Source: Piper betle
Lineage: Eukaryota > Streptophyta > Magnoliopsida > Piperales > Piperaceae
Length of the DNA: 64,000 nt
Direction of reading: 5' to 3'
Assembly: GCA_033002965.1 (NCBI GenBank)
Contig: JAURVB010014399.1
Coordinates: 62,001 to 126,000, forward strand
Shown: piece by piece, positions 47,554-58,174 of the stretch
Position numbering within the stretch: the stretch's first letter is position 1
How the letters are laid out: every line of letters begins with the position of its first letter
Translations under genes and position numbers: made by a program
The notes under the pieces: model-generated
What the model was told of the DNA's origin: nothing
Seen by the model: the letters and a program-made list of their open reading frames with translations, nothing else
Database searches by the model: none

Positions 47554-48061
47554 TATTTAATTTTTTTAAAAAAATTATTTCATAATACTGATATGAGTCA
47601 TGAGCGAATTAAATTTTTATTATGAAATTGTCATCGCCCTTTCCTTCCCCTTGCCTTTGTTTTGCTCGGCCACGCCACCGTCGACAACCTCGCCATCGTC
47701 GGTAGCCTCGCCACCGTAGTCGCAGCCAGCGACACCACTTCACCACCGCCTCCCTTCCTTCCCCCTCTCCCTACCCTGGAGACCACTTCCATCTCATTTT
47801 CCTTCCCGGTCACCCACTGCCGCCACCAACCCCAGCAACGACAACTTCCGGCAAGGCCTCTTCCCCCACTTCCCGACTTCCCCAAGGCTGAACGGCTCGT
47901 GCATATGGCAACCCAAGGTGGCGGGGCAAAGCAGGGGGACAGCATCGCGGCGTCACGGCGAGGGGAAGGGGGGGTTGGGTGTGGGGTGTGGAGGTTATTT
48001 TTCAGCCGTTGGATCGCGATTTATCGGCTGAAATCAAATTGCCGTACAAGAAACTTATTTC

Positions 48062-48083
48062 ATATATATATATATATATATAC
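48062..48083. repeat. (TA)n tract, right flank of TA-element 3
   Basis: About 11 TA units next to the right end of the element. Confidence 0.85.
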
Positions 48084-48901
48084 ACAGTAAAATCTCTTAC
48101 ATAAATTGTCATAAACTCATACAACCATGTTGTATCAGCTGATTCGAATAAACTCCCAAAATTTAGTAGGGGGCGTTGTTATTTGCTGTTTTTTAATCCA
48201 TTTCTGCCCCTTGCACTTTCGTCAAGCCATAATAACTGGTAGAATTTGAGCCCCGCGAGGCACTTGTCACTGCACCATTACTATTCTATTTGCGCTCCTT
48301 TACCTTGGCGACTCCCAGCATTTGAGCGGCTTTGCTCTGGTTCAATGTTACAAGTCCTGGGCTAGTTTGTATACAGGCCGAGAGAGTGGTACAGTGATAC
48401 TGTGCTAGTTCGTGTGCACACTACCACTTTTCAGACTTCTGAGATTCTCGTTGACAATTGTAAGCCAATTGGGCGTATGAATCATTTTAAAAGACGTTTT
48501 TTTCTTGTAAGAGAAAGTAAAACAATATGAATCAAATCACCGTGTTGTACACACGTACAAAAATCTCTGTTGAAAAGGGCAGGTATTCTATTCTCTTCAC
48601 GTCTATCTCTCCATAGATAAGAATCCCAACCCCCAACCAAAGACCATGTGACCACCATTGTTTGTAGCTGCAAAACCTGCAAAACCATTGAAATAAAGTG
48701 AATGATCAACCAGTCCATTATAACCTTCTACTCTCTCTCTCCTCCTCTCTCTGAGCATCAAAACAGAACGGCGTAGACCTTGTCAAACGGGCTTTTCACC
48801 ACTCTTTTTAAACCCACCCAAGTGACCTATCCTTTCACTTGTTGGTGCTTGTATTTCATCCATAGCCTCTAGAGTCTGGAAGAGAAGGGAAAGAGAGGAA
48901 T
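48084..48901. other. Spacer and promoter of the small-protein gene
   Basis: No gene supported. A CTCTCTCTC tract at 48730-48752 and TTTTTAAACC at 48806 precede the next start codon; the last 150 bp look like a 5' leader. Confidence 0.45.
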
Positions 48902-49123
48902 ATGGCAAAAATGGGGTTGATGTGGGCGCTATTGGAGCCAACAGCGGTGGTTCTGGATAATGGGACTAGGAGGTGCAAGAGCCTCTTTTGGAGGGTCAGG
49001 GCCGAGATACGGCGGCAGGTGAAGGCGCGGAGATCTTTCCGGCGACGGGGTCACGTCTGTAACTACGACCCATTGAGCTATGCTCTTAACTTCGACAATG
49101 GAGGCTCTGGTTTCTTCTGTTGA
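48902..49123 (+). CDS. Small conserved plant protein (73 aa), function unknown
   Basis: A single-exon 73-residue basic protein. Order: MGLMWALLEP at the N-terminus, a TTG-free linker VVLDNGTRRCKS, then LFWRVRAEIRRQVKARR (Trp, Arg/Lys-rich, likely amphipathic), and the C-terminal block NYDPLSYALNFDNG ending in FC. The combination FWRxRAEIRRxxK plus FxYDPxSYALNFD is one I associate with a small uncharacterised family found across flowering plants; this is recollection, not a search result. No signal peptide or membrane helix. ATG context GGAATATGGC is acceptable. Confidence 0.7.
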   Translation: MAKMGLMWALLEPTAVVLDNGTRRCKSLFWRVRAEIRRQVKARRSFRRRGHVCNYDPLSYALNFDNGGSGFFC

Positions 49124-50044
49124 TCTACTTCATCTACAACGTCAATGCATATTCCAGTTCTGCTGTCTGTACGATCTCTGCACTTGAATCTACTAATTGT
49201 CCTAGTCGGAGAAAGATAAAATGTGGGCAGAGTAAGCACTGAATCATGTTTCTTGAGAAGAGGATCATGGGTTAGATGGAACGTACTCCATTGTAAACGT
49301 ATCAAATAAAATAGCTCTTTTTGCATTCTCGGTTTGTGTTGTTCCCGGTAACTTCTTCTAATCCACAAAAGAAGTGCATGCATTAGGCTCCAAGCGACCA
49401 ATACATGTCAAACTAATTTGCTATTTCCTCTGTTCAAGAGTCATGCTGTCTATCTTCCCGCATCCTGCAAGAGGGACTTGTATTTTCATGTGTTCATGTC
49501 GTCAACAGCCAGCATTCTACTTTTTTCTTTTTCTTGCCCTCGTAAAATCAATGTTCATTTTATTTGGAGACGAAGTAAGGGAGCTTCAATATGGTGATTG
49601 AGTGAAGCAGGAAACGTGCATGTAACTGGCCTTGTTCTGTGATCTTGCATTTGGGGCCTTGCACTTTAGTCGGTATCTTCATCTCCAACCTCTAACCGGA
49701 AAGAAAACAGAGATTTATTGCGATTGTGAAGAAAGTATGATTTGAATTATAACGGCCGGCCAAGTTTTTATTCGTCTTTTTATCAGATGTATTGGATGAA
49801 ACATTCCCCTAGAAGCAGATCACCGGATGGATGACTCTCTTTTATTCACAAAGCTCGAACTGGTTGAGCCATCCTCTGACTGGTGACATCCCTTGAGCAT
49901 ATAGTTTACATTTACATTAGCTATAAAACCATATACATAGACAGTACATTACGATTCGTTATCTACGACAAGACCACGCCACTATACGATATACGTTTGC
50001 CAATTGCCCACAATTCACAGATCCATGGCAATATAGTTGCAATA
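49124..50044. other. Spacer between convergent genes
   Basis: 3' flanks of the small-protein gene (from the left) and the aspartic protease gene (from the right). No other gene supported. Confidence 0.5.
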
Positions 50045-51499
50045 CTAGCAAGTGTTGGGCCCAAATCCGACGAACCCGTTTGCACCATCAAAGGAAATCT
50101 GGATCCCTTCTTGCTGAATATTGCCCATGATGGACAGCCTAGACCGGGAAGGCGCAAAAGCAAAGCAGAATGTTCCCATCTCATCCACCGGTATCATGAA
50201 ATTCCTCGCCGGAATTGTCAGCACCGGCCCACCGGAGAAGTAAAATGACACAGTCGGAACCCTAACAGACACAAAACCCAACAGATCATAGCATGTGTCA
50301 AATATTGACACGCCGGGGGCCCGGGGAAGATCGGTGGTGGCCATGGCAAATGCTTCTCTAAGTGCATAGTAGGCCGGATCTGTCAACCTCGTCACTGCTG
50401 TGCCGGTGTCCATGATGACACCTCCGTCGCCGGTTTCCGTCAAGTGGAACACTTCCTCCGGGACTGGTACAATTTGGCCCCCAACGCCTAAGCCCAGGAG
50501 CCCAATATAATAGAAGCTGGGAGCATGCGGGTTTCTAAAAAGTGGCACCCATGCTGCACCTACTGGGATAGCCCCACGGCCGAACACTAGGGACCCATAA
50601 GACCCTGTGCCCCTGGTCACTAGGCAGTATCCGAACGCGCCGCCGGTCTGGCCACCAAGTTGACCGACGAATGACAAGGAGCCGCCACCAAGGCCAAGTA
50701 GTCCGGCGGCACCCACAAAGAGCCCCTGATTGCGATGTCCGCACCCTATGGCTACGTTACGCACCATGGTTACACCAAATGTGAGGGTTTCCAGCGCCAA
50801 TGTACCTTTGGTGTAGGACCCGTCACCGTAGGAAACCTCGTACCGGCAACGGCCAGCACGACAACCGCCATTTTCAAGCCGGCTGCAGACCGTGGAACCG
50901 CACGCCACTCCGGCGAAGGATTCTGACTCAGCCGGGTCAAACACTGGGTCGGTTTGCCGGTAGCACTGAGCACATGGCTGGCATTGAACCCAGACTATGT
51001 CACTCCCGGAGTCGATCACCATGTATTGGTACCTAGGAGGACTTCCGACCCCTACTCTAACAAAGTATTCCCCGCTGCCTTCTTCCATGCCAGACACAAC
51101 GTCGGACCCAAAATCTTGAACGTGATAGTTACTGACTTGCTGGCTGCTGGCGTGAGTTATCCGACGATACAAGGCCGCCACCCTCTTCTTGTCCCTTTGC
51201 AGGCGATCCCCAAGGCGATACCAATAGCTCGAAACATTGCCGGAGGTGACATGATCCCTATGGAGTAGATGCAGCTGCCAACTTGATTCATCTTGCTTCT
51301 CGTCAACCTCGGATATCGTAAGAGGGTTTGTCACCTTGGAGGGAGCGATTCTAGTTTCAGCTATCCCTTTCTTCACGTCTAGGAGTTGGAAATTTTTGCC
51401 GTTGATGGATTCTCCGCAAAAGAGCTGCAGCACCAACATAGCCACTGTTGCCGTGGCTGCTAATACTGCCATTTTTTTAAGATGATGTTGGCTCAGCAA
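50045..51499 (-). CDS. Nepenthesin-type aspartic protease (A1B family, ASPG-like)
   Basis: A 484-residue intronless aspartic protease. N-terminal hydrophobic segment (residues 10-28, AVLAATATVAMLVLQLF) acts as signal peptide or anchor; Met10 (51472) is an alternative start. After a propeptide, the mature part opens with EYFVRVGVGSP. First catalytic motif is Asp163 in DSGSDIVWVQC, second is Asp364 in DTGTAVTRL. The nepenthesin-type insert with Cys-rich CQPCAQCYRQ and YGDGSYTKG follows the first Asp. The C-terminus NIQQEG...VGFGPNTC is typical. Closest group is the ASPG1/ASPG2-like proteases, some linked to ABA and guard cells. Likely secreted or apoplastic. Fully open frame and normal length. 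Confidence 0.93.
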   Translation of the reverse strand: MLSQHHLKKMAVLAATATVAMLVLQLFCGESINGKNFQLLDVKKGIAETRIAPSKVTNPLTISEVDEKQDESSWQLHLLHRDHVTSGNVSSYWYRLGDRLQRDKKRVAALYRRITHASSQQVSNYHVQDFGSDVVSGMEEGSGEYFVRVGVGSPPRYQYMVIDSGSDIVWVQCQPCAQCYRQTDPVFDPAESESFAGVACGSTVCSRLENGGCRAGRCRYEVSYGDGSYTKGTLALETLTFGVTMVRNVAIGCGHRNQGLFVGAAGLLGLGGGSLSFVGQLGGQTGGAFGYCLVTRGTGSYGSLVFGRGAIPVGAAWVPLFRNPHAPSFYYIGLLGLGVGGQIVPVPEEVFHLTETGDGGVIMDTGTAVTRLTDPAYYALREAFAMATTDLPRAPGVSIFDTCYDLLGFVSVRVPTVSFYFSGGPVLTIPARNFMIPVDEMGTFCFAFAPSRSRLSIMGNIQQEGIQISFDGANGFVGFGPNTC

Positions 51500-51578
51500 G
51501 CACTTGGATGAAGGTGAGAAGGGATTTATTGGGGTTAGGTATTGAGGTGAGATAGTGTGAGGTTTGGTTGCCGGTATA

Positions 51579-51585
51579 CTTTATA
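51579..51585 (-). promoter_or_regulatory. TATA box of the aspartic protease gene
   Basis: TATAAAG on the minus strand, 80 bp before the ATG. Confidence 0.5.
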
Positions 51586-54500
51586 TTGCTAATAAATTGA
51601 CAATTTGAATCTACATTTGGCCACTCACTTTTAACGTTTGTTTGCTAGCGTTCATGCACGCCAATTTCCTGTGCAGTTCCTAGTTTAAGACAACTTTCAT
51701 TCGAGCCTAAGCTTAGGACCTTCAAAAGCATAAGAAGAGCAGAGTGCTTTGCTATTAGGTTAAACTTTAGGCTTTTTGTTCGAAGGTTCAATGAAACTAT
51801 TAGTAGGAAGGTGAACTGGCCTCAAAAAGAAGAAAAAAAGGTTTTACAAAGGTCGGTATTCCCATGTGTGACGCTTATGGCTGAAGGCAACATAGGCCAC
51901 CAGATCGTTGCCAACTAGTCGTGTTAGTATGCAAAAGAGTCGAACACTAAAACATCTTCATGTTAATCTGTGCATTCTCTTTGCATAAAGCTGAAAGCCT
52001 AAAGCTTTCATGGTAATTCGAAAACCAACTGAAGGGGGTCAATTTTCACTGCTATGAAAATACATTGTGTAGCATTGGAATAGCTAATTTTAAATCTCAA
52101 CTCATGCACGCAAGGTCACCTTTTGGTTGCTCTTCGACATGCAAACTCGTCTGAAGCCATAGTAAAGAGAGGAGGTCCCCCTGACCCATAAAGCGTGCTG
52201 GCAAAAGTAATACTACTCTCCTTGGGTAAAAAAGGTACTACTACTCTACTAGTATATTGAAGTAGGGATTATTGTGCCTATATATCTTACATTGCATCCT
52301 TTCTTTCTCCATGTTATTTTCCTAGTGAAAATTACCTAGTCGTCTAAGCTGTAAAGTATACAATGGAGATCCTACTGGAACAGTCTTAACAATTATTTAT
52401 TTGTTCGTGTTTCATTACATTTTTTACTTGCACGTTGCGTATTACTAGCTCTTGATTATTGAAGTGTATGGTCTGGAAAGTCACTCATCTTTACTCAATA
52501 CGAAAAGTCATGCTCGAATGAATTAACTCTGAGTTTTTTTAATCAGAGCAGAGATTTTTTCAAAAAGGTGAGATTGCGATGTTGCATGGCAGCCTTTAGT
52601 GCTAACTGTCCATATCAAAAAACGTGAACCGATCATCAAACAGCTATAATAAAAAAATAAATACCTACAACACTCTCATTAGTTAGATTAAAGACTATAT
52701 AAGACAGCAATAGTAAGAATGGCAAACATCTTGGACAATATTTAAAAAGATATAAAAGCGTGAAGAGATTAAGTTAATAAAAGAGTATTGGAGAGTTTGA
52801 ATAGAAAATTTGTGGTGCAGGTTGACACGACAAGAGGGGTAGAAGGTGGTCTATTAAAAGACTAGAGGTGCCAAAGAGTGGAGAAGTCACCAAACAAAAA
52901 CAATTTCGTTTTGGAATACATAGAACATATAGTATATCCATGACAGCATAATAATTGAACCATGATCACGCTAAAAAGTTGCAATTATTACGGATTGATT
53001 ATGTTTTTATCACAGACCTGATCATACTCACCACTGGCTCATTGAAGCCTCGTGTCATACAGTTTGTGCTCCCATTAGATGTGTTGTCTCTCGCTGACTG
53101 CTCTACACAGTTGAGATGGGTCGGAGTCTAGACGGACGTCTTTCTCTGTTGCTAACGACCTTTGCTACACTTTGTTTCTACGTCAAAAAATCAGAAAGAA
53201 TAATTGACGGTTAGCTAAGGAAAATCATGTTACATGTAACTTCAAGCATTCCTATGCACAGAAGCTACTCTGTAGCTCATGACAATATACAATCAATTAC
53301 AAATCAAGAGCATGAAAAAACCCTCTTATAGATTGCAAGCTTATAAGACAGGATGCATGCAACAAAAGTGAATTCATCACATTTATTACAAATTTTTCAT
53401 TTAGGTGTGAGAGGGTTATACTTTTCTAATGAGCTAGAGCAGTTGAGAAGGTTATACTTTTGACAATGATTCAGATGTTACTCATAATAAACAAGTTCAC
53501 GATTTTGCAAAGTGCAAATAAGGGGAGAGATAGATTGGGTAGGACATGGATAACAGCTCTTTGAAATGATTTACACTTTCATAATTTGACTATAGATGTA
53601 GTGTATGATCGTATGGAATGGTGTAATAGATCCATGATCCCAACCCCAGCCTGGGATCAATTTGGAAGGAGAAGAAAAACCAACATCTTGTTATCTATTA
53701 AACCCCTCAATTTTGTACAAAATGCAGACACATATCAATTTCCCTCCCACTATCAAAGGCAGAAGTAGGCAAAGCAGAAGATTGTGTAGTCACTGGTATC
53801 AGGCTTAATAGAAGAATGACACTGCTTCCCCCACAAATAGTGGGCCTAGAGACACAAAAAAGAGTAACCCTGATGAGGTCGCCGCAATTGAAGAAGCCAC
53901 AGTAGAATTAAAGCTTTTAAAGGTGATTTAGTTGAGATGTTAAAGCAATGTTGACAAACATATAAAGCGAGAAGGGCAGTAACAGGGAACCATCACAATC
54001 AGAAGTACATTAAAAACATTATCAGAAGGTGAGAAAAGGATGGATAGCCTTTTCAAGGATTCCCAATATCTCGAGTATATGTTAAATGATCTTCTAAACG
54101 AAAACCAGCACTCTGAGAACATAACATATTATCAAGGCCTCATAAAATACTATTCATTATTTTATATAATAAAAATGTAATAATAATAAAACTTTGAAAT
54201 GCAAGGGCCGAGGAAAATATTTGCTCCAATTTTTGAAAAGCAATCAATGCCGTCCCCTATACAGGAAATAAGCTTTCAGAAAGGTCCAAAAGGTTCAATT
54301 TTAACATGCATTATACCTTTCACATTCGCCGCCACCAGATCATAATCACAAACTATACATTATTTAGAAACAAAAGTATAAAAATTTAACATTGAGCAGG
54401 AGTCGAATCAATTGGAAACCAGATACCAAAAGGATCCACAGAAGCAAACTATGTAATCTGTTATCATTGTTCAAGTATAGTATAGGAAAAAGAAGCATCA

Positions 54501-55011
54501 TCCAAAATAAATAATTTATTTGTTTATTTTTCTTTTTTTGCAGTACAAAACTACACGTCCATCAAAAGCAAAAACTCTTTTAAAACAATTAAAAACATGC
54601 AAATTGCTGATCTAAAAGCCCAAATTGACATATCTATGGTTCATAAGCACAAGTAAGCCAATATCATCCAAACAAATTCCCATCAGTCCTACAAATTCCT
54701 CTGGAGCCCATTTTAAGCCAGACAATAAATCAAAAAATAAATTGAAGTCAATAGAAATAGAAATTGTTCGCAACATTCACATCCCTTCTTCTTTCAGTGT
54801 TACATAGCAATGCAAGCGCACCGTACAATAACATCGACACGAGAAGAACGAAAAAGTGGGCAAAGATTACCGAAATGGCGACGATCCGAGCCATGAACAT
54901 GGAGTAAAAGAAGTGATTCATGGCCTCGAGCCAAAGCTTGTAGGAAGCTATTGAGGGCCGCCGGAACAAGCTTCGTAGCCGTCGCCGGCGGCCGTGTGGG
55001 GGAGATTGGAG
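51586..55011. other. Long spacer
   Basis: AT-rich with no supported gene up to about 54800. Short open frames without family resemblance occur throughout. The segment 54800-55010 is GC-richer and may be a first exon driven from the minus-strand promoter motifs to its right. Confidence 0.45.
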
Positions 55012-55088
55012 TGGGCCGAAACCGATAAACGATTGGGCCCATCGATTTTAGGACGCTCTTGGGCCTTGAGCAATATTAATTTGGCCCA
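55012..55088 (-). promoter_or_regulatory. Cluster of four TGGGCC/GGCCCA site-II-like motifs
   Basis: TGGGCC at 55012, 55034 and 55060 and GGCCCA at 55083. Plant promoters of ribosomal, mitochondrial and cell-cycle genes carry such clusters (TCP-binding site II). On the minus strand they precede a GC-rich leader and ATG codons (first at 54928) followed by a GTAATC donor-like site (54873). No downstream exon could be identified, so this may be the promoter of a lost or unrecognised gene. Confidence 0.4.
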
Positions 55089-56010
55089 TGGGGACCGCGA
55101 ACAATGTTCTGTAGTGCTGTAGTAAACCGGGAGCTCCACATTCAATATTCATATCACTAATCACTAATAATGAATAGATACATGCAATTCAGCCCTTGAT
55201 AAACTGCACTGATTGCCCACGGATTTTTTCCCCAATAAAAGAAAATTTAGTCACGACGTTATTAACTTGACCATCGCATTTACCTCCTTGGGCTAATGAT
55301 ATTTTTTAGTAATGAAATTTATAATCCTAGTAATTTTGAGAGAGCTACTATAAATTTTACATGCAGTAAAAATAATTAACCTAGTCGTTAAGATTATTAA
55401 TTTCGAAAACACCATTAGCCTAATTGACTTTAGACATGAGATTTTCAGATTGCAAAATGAGGGTATTTTTTGTTGGGTCCTTGTGTCTCAAAAGAGTTTT
55501 GAGGACTTGTAACAATCAAATGAAACTTTTAATAAGTGTTGCATGCCTCTTTTAATTTAAAAATTAGTTCAAAAAATAATATTTTTTTTATTAATCTATA
55601 TACAAATCATTAATTTCATTCGTGATCAATAAGACTAATCTTCCCTTTATATTCGAAGACTTTAAAATTTTCGTCATTTATCAATCTCTCTTTCATAAGA
55701 CGAAACCCACGTATTATCACCTCACACATTCCCTTCAATTATTAAATGGAGCTCAGCAGCCTTCTAACAAGTGTGAGCTCTAATATCATTGTTGGGCTTA
55801 GAATGCTAATACAATTCATAGATGTACCTCTTTGTGTATAGACGCAATTCTTTGTTCAAACAATTATTCAAGGTTTTTTGTAAAGATTGTTGGATAACTT
55901 GTTGTTAGACTTGTTTAGTTGTTTTTTTGTTGTTCAAAATAAATGGTTTCATTTTTATAATTTTTAAATCTTTACCATTATTCAAAATTTAGAAACACTA
56001 TGCAGCTCTA

Positions 56011-56161
56011 GCTCATTGAACAACTTGGCTCATAGGCGACGAAGTCTTGCAACTAGGCAAAAATAATGAAAAGAGACTTGCAACAAAGCTCATTGAATAA
56101 TTCGGCTCATAGGCCCAAAACTTGCAATCAGGTAAAAATAATTAAAGGAGACTTATAATAA
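56011..56161 (+). repeat. Two-copy tandem duplication of about 78 bp
   Basis: GCTCATTGAA(C/T)AA(C/T)T(T/C)GGCTCATAGGC ... GCAAAAATAAT(G/T)AAA(A/G)GAGACTT occurs twice in a row with about 85 percent identity. Confidence 0.8.
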
Positions 56162-56167
56162 ATATCA

Positions 56168-56275
56168 CAAGTTTATTTTAATTAAAAAACCTGCAACTTA
56201 TATGCCCTAATAGGGGTAGAGACTTATTTTAATTAAAAAACCCGCAACTTACATGCCCTAATAGGAGTAGAGACT
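56168..56275 (+). repeat. Two-copy tandem duplication of 54 bp
   Basis: TTATTTTAATTAAAAAACC(T/C) GCAACTTA(T/C)ATGCCCTAATAGG(G/A)GTAGAGACTTA occurs twice with about 94 percent identity. It directly follows the neighbouring 78-bp pair. Confidence 0.85.
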
Positions 56276-58174
56276 TATAAAAAATTAAAAAAATTAGTTC
56301 ATATAATAAGGTTTTTTCATTTAACCTAATCTCATTAACCACGGATGTTGGACTAACCAAACATTTTTCACCGTGAATTGTGGTGGACATTATCAGCCTC
56401 TGGTCTTCAACTATGAGCAAGTCGGATGCCGTTTATACACCTGATCTATTTTCTGGTATTCCCAAATGAAAGTCGCATGTGACACCAATTACTTTTCTTT
56501 TCTTTTTTTCAACTCAAGCCACTTTATCAGATTAAAGAAGGAAGCAAACGTTGGTTTTGTCGCCAGATTGTTAGCCAAAAAATTACATTCCCCTAGTCCA
56601 GGACTACTAGTAAACTTATACCGATTACAAACCAACGCTAGTCTAAACAGAAATGGCAAGATCAAACATCCAACTAGGGATGTTGTGACACCAACTGCTT
56701 GATGATGTTTGATAATGGATCAATGATATAGAAAAAGAAGGCTCAGTTTAGTTCACATCGGATCATTCCTCATTTGAAGGGTTCAATCCTGATTTGCCAT
56801 ACTTGCGCCTATCAAGACGGGAATGACGGGCAAATGCGGGGCTCTCAATCACCACCAACCTATGCATCAAACTAGTCAGTTCATAAACCTAGTCATTTGT
56901 GGGTAGTTGGGTTTCATCAAAAAAGTTGGTTGAAATCCTTGCAAAATGATCACAGACAAAGATTGATACTCTTTATTGCAGCTGCAATTCCGGTTTTGTT
57001 TTTTTTCCCAAGGCTGCTTCAATTCAAATATGCCCTTTCTTGTGTCAGCAAAACATTGCACCAACTCCTGCCGTGATCTCAGAAGCGTCCCCGAGGTGGC
57101 ATTTATTTCTTCCAGTTGACAACAGTAACAAATATGAGGTCAGTTGACAACAGTAACAAGGTTCTTGATCTCTTTCCTGAATATGGAAATTTCATTCACC
57201 TCCCATTTCAGATTAATCAGCCGCACGCCCACACAAAACCCGGCCACAGAAATTGACTCATTCCCAGGTAACAAAGGGAACAAACCATACGCGGGAAAAA
57301 AGCAACAGATTAATCGAGTGGCTCTTAAGTCCTACTGGTTTTCACGTAGCAGCTTTGTTTTTTCATTCTTATCAATCCAACAATCCAATGAATGCTTCGA
57401 TCTTCTATAATAAAAAATCTGCTATTACAGGCGTTTAGAGAGCCTGAACACGGTCTTTTGAAAGAACGGTTGAGGGAGCCATTGGTTGATGGAAAAGGTG
57501 AGGAGAAAGCAAGAAAATATCCAAGTGGGGCAAATGGGCTTTCAAGCTGCATCAAGTTGCACCCATTCCTTCCCAATCAAACACCGCCCACAAAAGTTTT
57601 AATCATTTTGATGTTAATCTCGCATCACTGGTTTTGGAGGGAAAGCTTCCTTCTTTGTCGCCAACCTCTTGGTGTCTTTGTCAGCGATTCAAGGAGAATT
57701 GTCAGTATTTGGATTCTTTCATCCACGGTAACTGGTAAAAACAGAGCCTTTGTATTGAGCTTTTCCCCCTCCTCTGCATGGTTGCTTGCATTTATTTCTT
57801 GTGATCAATGTATGGGCATCTTCCCAGCCTTGAATAGTGTTCTTGGCTTGTTTGTCCGGTTGCTTGCCGTCACTTTTCAATGACGATTCACCTCTCAACT
57901 TACAGCGGTAAAACCCTAGTTCACGTTCCAATCTGAATTACTGCTATATTGACCATCTCCATACCGGGTGGTCCGATATTCATCATTGCAGCATCGTCTG
58001 TACTTGTTGATGCAGACTCCGTCACTTCTTTAGTCCATGCCTTGCACCAAAATCAACTGCAGATTGCAAAGACTGAGTCTTTGAGGGGAAGGGCCATCTT
58101 TGGTTCCGTTTGGTTTCTTTCTTTTCAATCCAATCTGGTTTGCTCATTGGAGTTGTCAGGTGACTCTGGATGAA

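Larger units (their letters stand above)
46523..48060. mobile_element. TA-element 3: GC-rich non-autonomous element with (TA)n ends
   Basis: A short AT tract (46506-46522) and a (TA)n tract (48062-48083) bound the element. Each end has a subterminal hairpin with the same motifs: CCAGTCGTTGGATTTAATCC then CGGCTGG (46535-46563), and CAGCCGTTGGATCGCGATTT then ATCGGCTG (48003-48030). The interior is GC-rich at both sides (46570-46990 and 47630-47990), with composition-driven open frames on both strands, separated by a block of AT-rich fold-back repeats (47000-47636). No transposase. Resembles TA-elements 1 and 2 in architecture but not in end sequence. Confidence 0.6.
55150..58174. other. Long spacer upstream of the MYB gene
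   Basis: AT-rich; holds the tandem duplications at 56011-56275. From about 57400 the composition becomes more even and probably includes the promoter and leader of the MYB gene. No separate gene supported. Confidence 0.45.

Noticed and set aside
46434..48090. Open frames of 90-142 codons on both strands
   Set aside because: Composition-driven frames inside TA-element 3, overlapping each other and the element ends.
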